DNA of 64,000 nucleotides, from the NCBI RefSeq assembly GCF_009834125.1, contig NZ_CP047146.1, positions 7,162,501-7,226,500 of the forward strand, in the 5' to 3' direction. Both the position numbers and the translations under genes were made by a program. Source of the DNA: Streptomyces sp. GS7 (GTDB taxonomy: Bacteria; Actinomycetota; Actinomycetes; Streptomycetales; Streptomycetaceae). Shown here in pieces: positions 1-11,103 of this stretch. Every line of letters begins with the position of its first letter. The first letter of the stretch is position 1. The notes below the pieces were generated by a model. The model had not been told where the DNA came from, made no database searches, and was given only the letters and a program-made list of their open reading frames with translations.

Positions 1-517
1 CGCCGGTGTGCACGACCATGCCCGCGGGGGTGCGGATGGCCACCGCGAGGGCGTCCGGGATGGAGTGGTTGACCGCGACGAACTGGCACTCGAAGGGGCC
101 CAGGCGCTCGCGGTCGCCCTCGGCGACCTCCAGCGTGTACGGGCGGATGCGGTGCTCCTGGAGCTTGGCCTCGATGAGGGCCAGGGTCAGCTTGGAGCCG
201 ATCAGCGGGATGTCCGGCTTCTCGCGGAGGAGGTAGGGGACGCCGCCGATGTGGTCTTCATGGCCGTGGGTCAGGACGATGCCGTCGATGTCGTCGAGGC
301 GGTCCCGGATGGATGTGAAGTCCGGCAGGATCAGGTCGATTCCGGGCTGCTCCTCCTCGGGGAAGAGCACTCCGCAGTCGACGATCAGCAGGCGGCCGCC
401 GTATTCGAAGACCGTCATGTTGCGGCCGATCTCGCCGAGGCCGCCGAGGGGGGTGACGCGCAGGCCACCCTTGGGCAGCTTCGGCGGGGCGCCGAGCTCG
501 GGATGCGGATGACTCAA
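1..517 (-). CDS. rnj: Ribonuclease J, N-terminal part (runs off left edge)
   Basis: Metallo-beta-lactamase family ribonuclease with endo- and 5'-exonuclease activity in RNA maturation and decay. The 172 visible codons give the start of the beta-lactamase fold, including the zinc-binding HGHEDH motif (residues 84-89) and the GGLGEIGRN segment near residue 25. The start is a TTG at 517 with GAGGAGAG about five bases upstream; there is no in-frame ATG nearby. The C-terminal beta-CASP and RNA-binding parts lie outside the window. It is followed on the same strand by dapA's upstream neighbourhood only through an intergenic gap of about 110 bases; in actinobacteria rnj commonly lies just downstream of dapA, as here. 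Identification is firm; the remaining length is unknown. Confidence 0.95.
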   Translation of the reverse strand, partial: MSHPHPELGAPPKLPKGGLRVTPLGGLGEIGRNMTVFEYGGRLLIVDCGVLFPEEEQPGIDLILPDFTSIRDRLDDIDGIVLTHGHEDHIGGVPYLLREKPDIPLIGSKLTLALIEAKLQEHRIRPYTLEVAEGDRERLGPFECQFVAVNHSIPDALAVAIRTPAGMVVHTG

Positions 518-630
518 AAGACTCTCCTCACCACACGCGCCACGCTGCCGTCGAGGCACGTGGCGCGCATGACATTCGTGCACTTGCTATGTGGCGGTTG
601 TTGGTCCGTATTCAGTTGTGAAGTCTGTGT

Positions 631-1530
631 TCAGAGCTGTACCCCGCCGGCGGCGAGATCGCGCTTGAGCTGCTCGGTCTCCTCGGGGGAGAGCTCGACC
701 AGGGGCAGCCGCAGCGGGCCCGCGGGCAGGCCCTGCAGGCCGAGGGCGGCCTTGGTGGTGATCACGCCCTGGGTGCGGAACATGCCGGTGAAGACGGGCA
801 GCAGCTTCTGGTGGATCTCCGTGGCCTTGGTGACGTCGCCGTTGAGGTGGGCGTCCAGGAGGGCGCGCAGCTCGGGGGTGACGACGTGGGCCACGACGGA
901 GACGAAGCCGACGGCGCCGACCGAGAGCAGCGGGAGGTTGAGCATGTCGTCGCCGCTGTACCAGGCGAGGCCGGAGCGGGCGATGGCCCAGCTGGCACGG
1001 CCCAGGTCGCCCTTGGCGTCCTTGTTGGCGACGATCCGCGGGTGCTCGGCGAGCCGGACCATGGTCTCGGTGTTGATCGGGACACCGCTGCGGCCGGGGA
1101 TGTCGTACAGCATCACGGGCAGGTCGGTGGCGTCCGCGATGGCGGTGAAGTGGCGCAGCAGCCCCTCCTGCGGGGGCTTGCTGTAGTACGGCGTGACGGC
1201 GAGCAGGCCGTGCGCGCCGGCGTCCTGGGCGGCGCGGGCCAGCTCCAGGCTGTGGTGGGTGTCGTTGGTGCCGGCTCCGGCGACGACGAAGGCGCGGTCG
1301 CCCACCGCGTCGACCACTGCGCGGACCAGCTGTGCTTTCTCCGCATCGCTGGTGGTCGGGGACTCTCCGGTGGTGCCGTTGACGACGATGCCGTCGTTGC
1401 CGGCGTCCACCAGGTGTGCGGCGAGCCGCTGCGCGCCGTCAAGGTCGAGGGCGCCATCCGCCGTGAACGGCGTGACCATGGCGGTCAGCACCCGCCCGAA
1501 GGGGGTCTGCGGTGTGGAAGTCGGAGCCAT
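631..1530 (-). CDS. dapA: 4-hydroxy-tetrahydrodipicolinate synthase
   Basis: Cytosolic aldolase (TIM barrel) that condenses pyruvate with aspartate semialdehyde, the first committed step to diaminopimelate for peptidoglycan and to lysine. The 299-residue length is typical. Family signatures are visible: NGTTGESPT (51-59), the catalytic tyrosine in LYDIPGRSGV (Tyr142) and the Schiff-base lysine in VANKDAKGD (Lys170). The start MAPTSTPQ at 1530 was chosen over upstream in-frame starts because homology-like sequence begins here; the ribosome site is weak. It is read with thyX upstream and rnj downstream on the same strand; dapB is 3.3 kb away. Confidence 0.96.
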   Translation of the reverse strand: MAPTSTPQTPFGRVLTAMVTPFTADGALDLDGAQRLAAHLVDAGNDGIVVNGTTGESPTTSDAEKAQLVRAVVDAVGDRAFVVAGAGTNDTHHSLELARAAQDAGAHGLLAVTPYYSKPPQEGLLRHFTAIADATDLPVMLYDIPGRSGVPINTETMVRLAEHPRIVANKDAKGDLGRASWAIARSGLAWYSGDDMLNLPLLSVGAVGFVSVVAHVVTPELRALLDAHLNGDVTKATEIHQKLLPVFTGMFRTQGVITTKAALGLQGLPAGPLRLPLVELSPEETEQLKRDLAAGGVQL

Positions 1531-1737
1531 GGGTCCCACGCTACTCGTAGGGCACCTCTGGGTGTGCCTCTGGGGAGCAGGGATGTGGACTCCGGCACTG
1601 CCTGCTCGGGGGTTCAAGCAGTGCCGGGTCCGTCTGTTCAGCGTAGATGAACTTCTCAAAATGCCGCAATCCGGACACCTCGCACGTCTGTACCGCGCGC
1701 TCGGCCGCCCGGGCCGTTGCCTGCGCTTTACGGAGCT

Positions 1738-2484
1738 TTACGGAGCGATCCGGCCGTTCGCATTGAATGCGCCGTACGTGAGCGGCATGAGCTTGGCCCA
1801 GTGGGCCTCCATCTGCTCGCCGACCATCTCGATCTCGCGCTGCGGGAAGGAGGGGACCTTCGCCAGCTCGTGCTGCGTCCGCAGGCCGAGGAAGTGCATC
1901 AGGGAGCGCGCGTTGCAGGTGGCGTACATGGAGGAGAAGAGGCCGACGGGGAGCACCGCGCGGGCGACCTCGCGGGCGACGCCGGCGGCGAGCATCTCCT
2001 GATACGCCGCGTACGCCTGGCGGTAGCTGTCCTCCATGGCGCGGGAGGTGAGCGCATGCTGGGCCTGGGTGCCCTCGACGAACTCGTACTTCCCGGGGCG
2101 GCCCTGCTGGACGAGCTTGCGGGACTCGCCGGGGACGTAGAAGACCGGCTCCAGCTGGCGGTAGCGGCCGGACTCCTCGTTGTACGACCAGCCGACGCGG
2201 TGCCGCATGAACTCGCGGAAGACGAAGATCGGCGCGCTGATGAAGAAGGTCATGGAGTTGTGCTCGAACGGGCTGCCGTGCCGGTCCCGCATGAGGTAGT
2301 TGATCAGGCCCTTGGAGCGCTCCGGGTCCTTCTGCAGCTCCTCCAGGGACTGCTCGCCGGCCGTGGAGACCCGGGCCGCCCACAGCACGTCGCTGTCCGC
2401 GGCGCTGTGCTTGACCAGCTCGACCGTCACCTCGCTGCGGAAGCTGACGGGTGCGCTCTCGGCGCTCTCGGGGGTGTGGGACAC
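1738..2484 (-). CDS. thyX: FAD-dependent thymidylate synthase
   Basis: Makes dTMP from dUMP using methylene-tetrahydrofolate with FAD/NADPH, independent of ThyA. The protein of 248 residues carries the ThyX signature starting RHR at 94-96 and running SYNEESGRY to 108; there is one more residue between RHR and the final serine than in the usual RHRx7S pattern. My recollection is that this spacing is shared by other streptomycete ThyX proteins. Residues 60-80 (INYLMRDRHGSPFEH) form the conserved substrate-binding segment. The TAA stop sits in a short direct repeat of TTTACGGAGC. It starts divergently from the small gene at 2717. Confidence 0.96.
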   Translation of the reverse strand: MSHTPESAESAPVSFRSEVTVELVKHSAADSDVLWAARVSTAGEQSLEELQKDPERSKGLINYLMRDRHGSPFEHNSMTFFISAPIFVFREFMRHRVGWSYNEESGRYRQLEPVFYVPGESRKLVQQGRPGKYEFVEGTQAQHALTSRAMEDSYRQAYAAYQEMLAAGVAREVARAVLPVGLFSSMYATCNARSLMHFLGLRTQHELAKVPSFPQREIEMVGEQMEAHWAKLMPLTYGAFNANGRIAP

Positions 2485-2716
2485 CGGCGGTTCCTTCCGT
2501 TCGATCCTCGTGCGCGTCCAGCCTACGGCCCGCCACTGACAGCGCGGGAAATGCGAGCTGATGCGGCGTTAGCGACAAAACGGACCCCCGACGGCAGCCG
2601 TCCGCCAGGCGGTTGATATTTTTCACAGAACTCACGGAAAACGGGCACCAATCGGGCGCCCCAGTCGTCTTTCCCTGTGACAGTGCCCACTTCGAGGTTC
2701 CTAGGAGAGCCCGCTC

Positions 2717-2956
2717 ATGTTCCGCCGGCGAGAGCCCGTCCCGTTCGCCTTCGTTGCCGAGGCAGACCGGTTCCGCAGCAATGTCACTCCCCCGCCGCGC
2801 CAGCGCGCCTCGCGCGCGCAGATCTTCGGGCAGTCGCTGATCACGCTGACCGTGGTGGGCGGCCTGGCAGGTGCGCTGCTCTTCGGTCTGCCCGCCCTTC
2901 AGCAGGACACCTCCGGCCCCACCGGGGTGCACCAGTCCGAGGCCGCGCACCGCTGA
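2717..2956 (+). CDS. Small single-span membrane protein, unknown function
   Basis: A 79-residue protein with an AGGAGAG ribosome site eight bases before the ATG. The N-terminal half is basic and soluble (RRREPVPF, PPPRQRASRAQ); one transmembrane helix spans about residues 40-62 (SLITLTVVGGLAGALLFGLP), leaving a short polar tail. I do not recognise a named family; small proteins of this type occur next to thyX in streptomycetes as far as I recall. It is divergent from thyX and precedes the PH-domain membrane protein by 118 bases. Confidence 0.75.
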   Translation: MFRRREPVPFAFVAEADRFRSNVTPPPRQRASRAQIFGQSLITLTVVGGLAGALLFGLPALQQDTSGPTGVHQSEAAHR

Positions 2957-3074
2957 ACGGGCCCGGCGGGGCGGGCCGTCAGGTGGTTCCGCCCCGTCAG
3001 TCCCGATAGCCTCACCGGTCACAGCTTTCGTCAGCATGCCGTTCCGTGCTGACCAGCCGGAGTGAGGATCAGCC

Positions 3075-3632
3075 GTGCCCCTGCCCTTCCTGACGGCCGA
3101 CCGCGACTTCAAGGCCGACGGCCGCGCGGCGGAGTCGATCGCCCTGCCGCACGACGAGCCCGACCACTGGCGCCGTCCCTACCGCCCCGGACCGTGGCGC
3201 GTGGGGACGGCGGCGGTGTTTCTGCTGCTCGCGTCGTTCGTCCTGCTCTCCGCGCTGATCATCGCGCTCGCCGGATCGCTGCCCGGGGCGGTGGTCTGTG
3301 CGGTGGTGGCGGTCCTGATGATCGCCCTGGCGCTGCGGCTGGTCCGCGTCGGGGTGTGGGTGAGCGCGCGCGGGCTGCGGCAGGTGAATCTGCTGCGGAC
3401 CACGACCCTGCCGTGGAGCGCCGTCGGGGAGGTCCGCACGGCCCAGCAGCCGGTCCGCTGGCTGGGGCTGCCGCGGACCGTGCAGGGGCAGGCGCTGATC
3501 GTCGAGCGGGACCGGGGCGGGCCGCTGCGGACCCTGGTCACCGACCGCAACGGGGACTTCCTGTCCCGTCCGGAGGCGTTCGAGCGGGCCGCGGACGTAC
3601 TGGAGGCGTGGGCGGCGGAGTACCGCCCCTGA
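3075..3632 (+). CDS. Membrane protein with bacterial PH-like domain
   Basis: A 185-residue protein starting at GTG 3075 with GAGG upstream. Two adjacent hydrophobic segments (about residues 45-65 and 70-92) are followed by a soluble domain of beta-strand character (VWVSARGLRQVNLLRTTTLPW, then LPRTVQGQALIVERD). That layout matches the actinobacterial membrane-anchored bPH_6 type domain (the pleckstrin-homology-like fold); this is a pattern-based call. Role unknown. It converges on the gene at 3689 with only 56 bases between the stops and no clear hairpin there. Confidence 0.8.
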   Translation: MPLPFLTADRDFKADGRAAESIALPHDEPDHWRRPYRPGPWRVGTAAVFLLLASFVLLSALIIALAGSLPGAVVCAVVAVLMIALALRLVRVGVWVSARGLRQVNLLRTTTLPWSAVGEVRTAQQPVRWLGLPRTVQGQALIVERDRGGPLRTLVTDRNGDFLSRPEAFERAADVLEAWAAEYRP

Positions 3633-3688
3633 GCCCGGCCCTGGTCCGGACCTACTCGTCAGGGGCGGCTCGCGGGCCCGCGGGGACT

Positions 3689-4225
3689 TCAGACGGTCCG
3701 CACGGGCCCGTTGCCGACGGGCCCGTTGTCAGGGTGTGCCGACTTCTCGCCGTCCGACTTCTCGTCGTCCGGATTCCGGTCGTCCGGCTTCTCGTCGTGC
3801 AGGGTGATGGCGCGCTGCATGGCCTTGCGGGCGCGCGGGGTGTCCCGGGCGTCGTGGTAGGCGACGGCGAGCCGGAACCACGTGCGCCAGTCGCCCGGCG
3901 CCTCCTCGGTCTCGGCCTGCCGCCGGGCGAAGACCGCGTCGGCCGCGTCCCGGTCGACGCGGCCGCCGGGGGTCCGCAGGAGGTCGTCGACCGGCAGGCC
4001 GCCCTCGGCCTCCAGAGTGCGGGCCAGCCGGTTGGCGCTGCGCGCGAAGCGGGTGTTGGCCCACAGGAACCAGCCGCCGATGCACGGCAGGACGAAGGCC
4101 ACCGCGCCCATGCCCATGGCCGCCGGCTCCCCCGTCAGCAGGAGGAGGACGCCCTCCATCGCCACCACGCCGAAGACCAGCACCAGCACGGTGGCGAGGA
4201 AGATGTACGTGATCTTTCCGCCCAT
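3689..4225 (-). CDS. Two-span membrane protein with TPR-like soluble part
   Basis: A 178-residue protein. Two transmembrane helices fill about residues 5-30 and 36-55. A cytoplasmic helical region with one TPR-like unit (residues 110-142, WRTWFRLAVAYHDARDTPRA) follows, and the tail is repetitive and acidic-basic (DEKPDDRNPDDEKSDGEKS). No catalytic motif is visible. It begins five bases after dapB stops on the same strand, so it is probably cotranscribed with dapB. The function is unknown; the charged tail suggests a disordered linker. Confidence 0.8.
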   Translation of the reverse strand: MGGKITYIFLATVLVLVFGVVAMEGVLLLLTGEPAAMGMGAVAFVLPCIGGWFLWANTRFARSANRLARTLEAEGGLPVDDLLRTPGGRVDRDAADAVFARRQAETEEAPGDWRTWFRLAVAYHDARDTPRARKAMQRAITLHDEKPDDRNPDDEKSDGEKSAHPDNGPVGNGPVRTV

Positions 4226-4230
4226 GACCG

Positions 4231-5040
<810 letters not shown>

Positions 5041-5055
<15 letters not shown>

Positions 5056-6420
5056 GTCCAGACGGGCCGCCTGCCGGTCCTTCAGTGGGCCGATGACGGA
5101 CAGCGAGGGCCGCGCGCCCAGGACATCACGGGCCAGCTCCCGGACCTCGTCCGGGGTGACGGCCGATATCCGGGCGAGCATCTCGTCGACCGACATGTGC
5201 TCGCCCCAGCACAGCTCGCTCTTGCCGAGCCGGTGCATCAGGGCCCCGGTGTCCTCCAGGCCGAGGACCGTCGAGCCTCGCAACTGGCCGATCGCGCGCC
5301 GGATCTCGTCGTCGGTGAGGCCCTCGGCCGCCACCTTGTCGAGTTCGTCGCGACAGATCCCGAGGACGTCGTGCACCTGGTTGGGGCGGCAGCCGGCGTA
5401 GACGCCGAACAGCCCGCAGTCGGCGAACCCCGAGGTGAAGGAGTAGACGCTGTAGGCCAGGCCGCGCTTCTCGCGGACCTCCTGGAAGAGGCGGGAGGAC
5501 ATCCCGCCGCCCAGGGCCGTGTTCAGTACGCCCATCGCCCAGCGCCGCTCGTCCGTGCGAGCCATGCCCGGTACGCCGAGGACCACATGCGCCTGCTCGG
5601 TCTTGCGGCCCAGGAGTTCCACGCGTCCGGCCGTGCGGATGGCGCGGGAGCCGCTGCGCGGGGCCATCGGAGCCGCGTCCTGGCGGCCCAGCGCGCCGGC
5701 CCGCTCGAAGGCGCGGCGGACCATGCGGACGACCTTGGCGTGGTCGACGTTGCCGGCGGCGGTGACGACCAGGTGCGTGGGGTCGTAGTGCTTCTTGTAG
5801 AAGCGGCGGATGCGGTCGGCGGTGAGGGCGTTGACGGTGTCGACGCTGCCCAGTACGGGCCGGCCGAGCGGGGTGTCGCCGAGCATGGTGTGCGCGAACA
5901 GGTCGTGCACGCAGTCGCCCGGGTCGTCCTCGGTCATCGCGATCTCTTCGAGGATGACGCCGCGCTCGGCGTCCACGTCCTCGGTCTCGATCAGCGAGCC
6001 GGTGAGCATGTCGCACACCACGTCGATGGCCAGCGGGAGGTCGGTGTCCAGCACCCGCGCGTAGTAGCAGGTGTATTCCTTCGCGGTGAAGGCGTTCATC
6101 TCGCCGCCGACCTCGTCGATCGCGGCGGAGATGTCCAGGGCGGTGCGCTGGCCGGTGCCCTTGAAGAGCAGGTGCTCCAGGTAGTGGGTGGCGCCGTTGA
6201 GCGACGGCGTCTCGTCGCGGGAGCCGACGTGCGCCCAGATCCCGAAGGTGACGGAGCGGACGGACGGCAGCGTCTCGGTGACGACGCGCAGGCCGCCGGG
6301 GAGGGTCGTCTTGCGGACCGTGCCGGCGCCCGCGGTGCCCTTGAGAAGCGTTTGGGTACGGGCGACGGCCCGCCCCTCCGAAGAGGTGCGGGCCGTCGTC
6401 GTGTACGTACGGGACGTCAC
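5041..6420 (-). CDS. M16 family zinc peptidase
   Basis: A 459-residue pitrilysin/processing-peptidase type metallopeptidase. The inverted zinc motif HYLEH occupies residues 79-83 (His79, Glu82, His83), and the glycine-rich substrate loop and R/Y region ([25 protein letters not shown]) is in the C-terminal half. The start is a GTG overlapping the pnp stop by four bases (GTGA), which implies translational coupling to pnp. The physiological substrate is unknown; the coupling to PNPase is conserved in streptomycetes as I recall. No signal peptide is visible, so it is probably cytosolic. Confidence 0.93.
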
Positions 6421-8636
6421 TTGGCGGCGTCGTCCTTCGTGTCGGCGGCCGCGTCGTCGTCCTCGATCACGGGGATCAGGGAGAGCTTGCCGCGCTGGTC
6501 GATCTCGGCGATCTCGACCTGGACCTTGGCGCCCACGGCGAGCACGTCCTCGACGTTCTCGACGCGCTTGCCGCCGGCCAGCTTGCGGATCTGCGAGATG
6601 TGCAGCAGGCCGTCCTTGCCCGGGAGCAGGGACACGAACGCACCGAAGGTGGTCGTCTTGACGACGGTGCCCAGGTAGCGCTCGCCGACCTCCGGCATGG
6701 TCGGGTTGGCGATGCCGTTGATCGTGGCGCGGGCGGCCTCGGCGGCCGGGCCGTCGGCGGCACCGATGTAGATCGTGCCGTCGTCCTCGATCGTGATGTC
6801 GGCGCCGGTGTCCTCCTGGATCTGGTTGATCATCTTGCCCTTGGGGCCGATGACCTCGCCGATCTTGTCCACCGGGATCTTGACGGTGATGATCCGCGGG
6901 GCGTTCGGGGACATCTCGTCGGGGACGTCGATGGCCTCGTTCATCACGTCGAGGATGTGCAGGCGGGCGTCGCGGGCCTGCTTCAGCGCGGCGGCCAGGA
7001 CCGAGGCGGGGATGCCGTCGAGCTTGGTGTCGAGCTGGAGCGCGGTGACGAACTGCTTGGTGCCGGCGACCTTGAAGTCCATGTCGCCGAAGGCGTCCTC
7101 CGCACCGAGGATGTCGGTGAGGGTGACGTAGTGCGTCTCGCCGTCGATCTCCTGGGAGATCAGGCCCATCGCGATGCCGGCGACCGGGGCCTTGAGCGGC
7201 ACACCGGCGTTCATCAGCGACATCGTGGAGGCGCAGACCGAGCCCATGGACGTCGAGCCGTTGGAGCCCAGCGCCTCGGAGACCTGGCGGATCGCGTAGG
7301 GGAACTCCTCGCGGGTCGGCAGGACCGGGACGAGCGCCCGCTCGGCCAGCGCGCCGTGGCCGATCTCGCGGCGCTTGGGGGAGCCGACGCGGCCGGTCTC
7401 GCCGGTGGAGTACGGCGGGAAGTTGTAGTTGTGCATGTAGCGCTTGCGGGTCACCGGGGAGAGGGTGTCCAGCTGCTGCTCCATGCGGAGCATGTTGAGG
7501 GTGGTGACGCCCAGGATCTGGGTCTCGCCACGCTCGAACAGCGCGGAACCGTGCACCCGCGGGATCGCCTCGACCTCGGCGGCGAGCGTACGGATGTCCG
7601 TGACGCCGCGGCCGTCGATGCGCTTCTTCTCCTTGATGACGCGCTCGCGGACCAGGGTCTTGGTCAGCGAGCGGTACGCGGCGGAGATCTCCTTCTCGCG
7701 GCCCTCGAACTCCGGGAGGAGCTTCTCGGCGGCCAGCGCCTTGACGCGGTCCAGCTCGGCCTCGCGCTCCTGCTTGCCGGCGATGGTCAGCGCCTGGGAG
7801 AGCTCGTCCTTGACGGCCTTGGTCAGCGCCTCCAGGACGTCGTCCTGGTAGTCGAGGAAGACCGGGAACTCGCCGGTCGGCTTGGCGGCCTTGGCGGCCA
7901 GGTCCGACTGGGCCTTGCACAGGACCTTGATGAAGGGCTTGGCGGCCTCCAGACCTGCGGCGACGACCTCCTCGGTCGGGGCCTCGGCGCCGCCCTTGAC
8001 CAGCTCGACGGTCTTCTCGGTGGCCTCGGCCTCGACCATCATGATCGCGACGTCGCCGTCGGGCAGCACCCGGCCGGCCACGACCATGTCGAAGACCGCG
8101 TCCTCCAGCTCGGTGTGGGTCGGGAACGCCACCCACTGGCCGTTGATCAGGGCGACGCGGGTGGCGCCGATCGGGCCGGAGAAGGGCAGGCCGGCCAGCT
8201 GCGTGGAGCAGGAGGCGGCGTTGATGGCGACCACGTCGTAGAGGTGGTCGGGGTTGAGCGCCATGACCGTCTCGACGATCTGGATCTCGTTGCGCAGGCC
8301 CTTCTTGAAGGAGGGGCGCAGCGGCCGGTCGATGAGGCGGCAGGTGAGGATCGCGTCCTCGCTGGGGCGGCCCTCACGGCGGAAGAAGGAGCCGGGGATC
8401 TTCCCGGCCGAGTACATCCGCTCCTCGACGTCGACGGTCAGCGGGAAGAAGTCCAGCTGGTCCTTCGGGTTCTTGGAAGCGGTGGTGGCCGACAGCACCA
8501 TGGTGTCGTCGTCCAGGTAGGCCACGGCGGAGCCGGCGGCCTGCTTGGCCAGGCGGCCCGTCTCGAAGCGGATGGTGCGGGTGCCGAAGGAGCCGTTGTC
8601 GATCACGGCTTCGGCGTAGTGGGTCTCGTTCTCCAC
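6417..8636 (-). CDS. pnp: Polynucleotide phosphorylase / guanosine pentaphosphate synthetase
   Basis: 3'-5' phosphorolytic exoribonuclease and polyadenylating enzyme; in Streptomyces it was described as GPSI. The 739-residue protein has two RNase PH domains, a central helical domain, a KH domain ([17 protein letters not shown], about 600-630) and a C-terminal S1 domain ([19 protein letters not shown]). The start is the GTG at 8636 ([11 protein letters not shown]), eight bases after GAGGAGA; the reading frame continues upstream but without family-like sequence. It lies 301 bases downstream of rpsO with a hairpin between them and is coupled to the M16 peptidase downstream. Confidence 0.97.
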   Translation of the reverse strand: MENETHYAEAVIDNGSFGTRTIRFETGRLAKQAAGSAVAYLDDDTMVLSATTASKNPKDQLDFFPLTVDVEERMYSAGKIPGSFFRREGRPSEDAILTCRLIDRPLRPSFKKGLRNEIQIVETVMALNPDHLYDVVAINAASCSTQLAGLPFSGPIGATRVALINGQWVAFPTHTELEDAVFDMVVAGRVLPDGDVAIMMVEAEATEKTVELVKGGAEAPTEEVVAAGLEAAKPFIKVLCKAQSDLAAKAAKPTGEFPVFLDYQDDVLEALTKAVKDELSQALTIAGKQEREAELDRVKALAAEKLLPEFEGREKEISAAYRSLTKTLVRERVIKEKKRIDGRGVTDIRTLAAEVEAIPRVHGSALFERGETQILGVTTLNMLRMEQQLDTLSPVTRKRYMHNYNFPPYSTGETGRVGSPKRREIGHGALAERALVPVLPTREEFPYAIRQVSEALGSNGSTSMGSVCASTMSLMNAGVPLKAPVAGIAMGLISQEIDGETHYVTLTDILGAEDAFGDMDFKVAGTKQFVTALQLDTKLDGIPASVLAAALKQARDARLHILDVMNEAIDVPDEMSPNAPRIITVKIPVDKIGEVIGPKGKMINQIQEDTGADITIEDDGTIYIGAADGPAAEAARATINGIANPTMPEVGERYLGTVVKTTTFGAFVSLLPGKDGLLHISQIRKLAGGKRVENVEDVLAVGAKVQVEIAEIDQRGKLSLIPVIEDDDAAADTKDDAAK

Positions 8637-8889
8637 CAGGAATATCTCCTCGTCTGCGTCCGCTGCCCGTGTGGCAGGGACCGTCTTCGGTGGAGCGCCG
8701 GTGCGGGCCGGTCTTCGATCGAAGCACCCGGAGTGATGTCGCATGGTCTGCCATGGACGGCCCGGGGGCCACTACCGAGGACCGGCGGCCAGGAGGCGCT
8801 CCTACCGCGTTCGCTTTTGCGATATGGCACCAGACTACAAAGCTTCCGTCCACCGCGCGGCGGGACGGCTGTCCGGTGCGTACGGCAAA

Positions 8890-8918
8890 GGGAGCGGTCC
8901 CCGGTGGGACCCGCTCCC
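8890..8918 (-). terminator. rpsO-pnp intergenic hairpin
   Basis: GGGAGCGGTCCC and GGGACCCGCTCCC pair around CGGT with a single bulged base, 20 bases after the rpsO stop. In Streptomyces the rpsO-pnp intergenic hairpin is known as a partial terminator and a site processed by RNase III, with a separate pnp promoter downstream. This is the equivalent position. The rest of the gap (8637-8889) holds the pnp leader; I see no other clear structure in it. Confidence 0.8.
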
Positions 8919-8937
8919 TATGCGGCACTTTTATGGA

Positions 8938-9225
8938 TTACTTGGCGCCCGCCGCACCGCGGCGGATGCCCAGGCGCTCGACCAGCGCGCGGAAGCGCGT
9001 GATGTCCTTCTTCGCCAGGTACTGCAGCAGGCGGCGGCGCTGGCCGACGAGCAGCAGCAGACCACGGCGGGAGTGGTGGTCGTGCTTGTGGGTCTTGAGG
9101 TGCTCGGTCAGGTCCGAGATGCGGCGGGACAGCAGCGCGACCTGGACCTCGGGGGAGCCGGTGTCACCCTCCTTGGTGCCGAAATCGGCCATGATCTGCT
9201 TCTTCGTGGCGGCGTCGAGCGACAC
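8938..9225 (-). CDS. rpsO: 30S ribosomal protein S15
   Basis: Small-subunit protein that binds the central domain of 16S rRNA. The 95 residues include the full S15 pattern ([21 protein letters not shown], the [10 protein letters not shown] loop and LQYLAKKD). The start is GTG 9225 ([10 protein letters not shown]), with AGAGGAG upstream; an in-frame ATG 48 bases further out gives non-homologous sequence. It is first gene of the rpsO-pnp operon. Confidence 0.98.
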   Translation of the reverse strand: MSLDAATKKQIMADFGTKEGDTGSPEVQVALLSRRISDLTEHLKTHKHDHHSRRGLLLLVGQRRRLLQYLAKKDITRFRALVERLGIRRGAAGAK

Positions 9226-9324
9226 GCGTACTCCTCTGGATTCCGGTCCGTGAGCGTCCCTGGTTTGCGTCACAGGGAATCTTGGATGACTCGGATGGAC
9301 CGTCGGACAGACTACCAGCTGGAA

Positions 9325-9356
9325 ACGGCCCCCCGACCGGGTGGTCGGGGGGCCGT
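9325..9356 (-). terminator. Terminator downstream of eccD
   Basis: ACGGCCCCCCGACC and GGTCGGGGGGCCGT form a perfect 14-bp stem with a GGGT loop. It lies 27 bases beyond the eccD stop and separates the secretion locus from rpsO. Confidence 0.85.
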
Positions 9357-9382
9357 GACGCGGACGGTGCCGTGGGCCGCCG

Positions 9383-10849
9383 CTAGCTGTTGCCGGTGAG
9401 GCCGCGCACGGTGCTGTAGATGTCGAGCACCGCCAGGCACAGCGGCACCAGGGACAGCAGGACCAGGCCGTCGAAGATGTCGAAGATCCGGCCCCAGAAG
9501 GGGGTGACGCCCTTCTTCGGAACGATCAGGCCGACGCCGACGAGGACGGCGGCGCCCACCGCGATGCTGCTGGAGAACCAGACGGTGCGGACGTTCAGCG
9601 GGCCGGAGTCCTGGAAGCGCTGCAGGGTGACGAAGATGTCGACCGGCGGGTGCAGCGCGATGCCCAGGACGAGCAGCACGATGGTGAGGATGCCCGCGAT
9701 GGTCAGGCAGGCGACCTGCGCGGTGTAGTCGAAGAGCCGGGCGCGCAGCATGATCGTGATGCCCGCGGCGAGCGCCAGCACCTGGGCCCAGACGTTGTCG
9801 GAGAAGCCGAGGACGACACCGGCGGAGCCGACGACCAGGGCGGAGCAGCCGGCGACCAGGCCGAGCAGCAGTTCGTGGCCGCGCTTGGCCTGGTTGCCGA
9901 TCTTGACGAAGTCGACGGACTCGGTCTCGCCGCCGTTGTCGAGGGCGCCCTTCGCGATCTGGTCGGGCGACTTGTAGCCGATGGGCAGGCGGGCGAAGCG
10001 GGCGGAGAGGCCGGGCAGCCAGGCGACCATCGCGATGGAGACGACGGCGGTGACCGCGCCGACCTCGCGCGGGGCGGCGTCGGTGAGGATCGCGGCGAAG
10101 ACCGCGAGGGTGCCGATCGCGGACAGGAAGGCGGCGGCCACGAAGGGCGCGTCACCGCGCGGCAGCAGGACCACCAGGAGCACGGAGGCGATCAGTACGG
10201 TCACGCAGCCGACGAGCAGCTGGAGCCGGCCGGGGCCGGAGCCCTGGTCGACGGGGAAGATGCCGGAGCCGGCGATCAGCAGGTGCGGCAGCGACGCGAG
10301 GCCCAGCGCGATGGAGGAGCCGTGGTCGTCGTAGACCCGGGCGCGGACGCCGGCCAGGGCAACCAGGACGACGCCGACGACACCGGCGATGATGCCGGGG
10401 AGCCGGTGCATGTCGCGGTCGATCGGGTTCGAGAACCACAGCGCGAACGCCATCATGACGAGCAGCAGCACGCCGGCGGTGAGGCCGACGAGGTGCATCA
10501 GGTCGTCGGTCCAGCGGCTGCGGTTGCGCTTGACGGCGGACGCGACCGCGTCCGAGACGTCGTCGAAGACCGGCAGCGGCAGCGACTCGGCGAACGGCTT
10601 GAGAAGCAGCAGGTCGCCGTCGAGGATCTGCTGCTGGGCCAGCGACTGCCCGGCGTCAAGTACCGTGCCGTCGCGGCGTACGAGGTGGTATCCGGTCGGG
10701 GCGCCCTCGGCCTGGGACTGCCCGGAGAGCCGCAGGATCTCCGGATAAATGTCGACGAGTGCCACGTCCTCCGGCAGTGCCACGTCGATCCGTGCGTCCG
10801 GCGCGGCGACTGTGACCCGGCAGAAGCCGGTGCCAGTGCTCGTGCTCAC
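9383..10849 (-). CDS. eccD: Type VII secretion membrane channel protein EccD
   Basis: EccD forms the multi-span ring of the ESX-type inner-membrane pore. The 488-residue protein starts with a ubiquitin-like (YukD) cytosolic domain (about 8-90: [20 protein letters not shown] ...) and then has about eleven hydrophobic helices, the expected EccD plan. The GTG start at 10849 follows AGGGGGA; the upstream in-frame extension carries no domain sequence. It is transcribed divergently from eccC, which starts 254 bases away, and is the outermost gene of the secretion locus on this side. Confidence 0.93.
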   Translation of the reverse strand: MSTSTGTGFCRVTVAAPDARIDVALPEDVALVDIYPEILRLSGQSQAEGAPTGYHLVRRDGTVLDAGQSLAQQQILDGDLLLLKPFAESLPLPVFDDVSDAVASAVKRNRSRWTDDLMHLVGLTAGVLLLVMMAFALWFSNPIDRDMHRLPGIIAGVVGVVLVALAGVRARVYDDHGSSIALGLASLPHLLIAGSGIFPVDQGSGPGRLQLLVGCVTVLIASVLLVVLLPRGDAPFVAAAFLSAIGTLAVFAAILTDAAPREVGAVTAVVSIAMVAWLPGLSARFARLPIGYKSPDQIAKGALDNGGETESVDFVKIGNQAKRGHELLLGLVAGCSALVVGSAGVVLGFSDNVWAQVLALAAGITIMLRARLFDYTAQVACLTIAGILTIVLLVLGIALHPPVDIFVTLQRFQDSGPLNVRTVWFSSSIAVGAAVLVGVGLIVPKKGVTPFWGRIFDIFDGLVLLSLVPLCLAVLDIYSTVRGLTGNS

Positions 10850-11103
10850 CTGGCGGTTCCCCCTATCCGTTGGGCGTTTTGTCGCGTCACGCGCCCTATA
10901 TATAAAGCCGTCTCTGACAGCGTTGTGGCGCGCTCGCGGGGCGTCAGCGTACCGTCCGATCGGGGTACTGCCCCACCCACCCCTTGGCTTGACGTTTAAC
11001 AGTAGGATCAACGCCTGCGTCGGGCCAAGGACTTGGCTCGGGGGACCGTCGAACCAACGGGGGCGGTCCGAGACTGCGAGATGCATGAAGGACTGATGCC
11101 TCG

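Noticed and set aside
1600..1730. tRNA-like GTTCAAGC stretch
   Set aside because: No acceptor stem or other arms pair around it.
6600..9002. 800-codon plus-strand frame
   Set aside because: Antisense of pnp, which has KH and S1 motifs.
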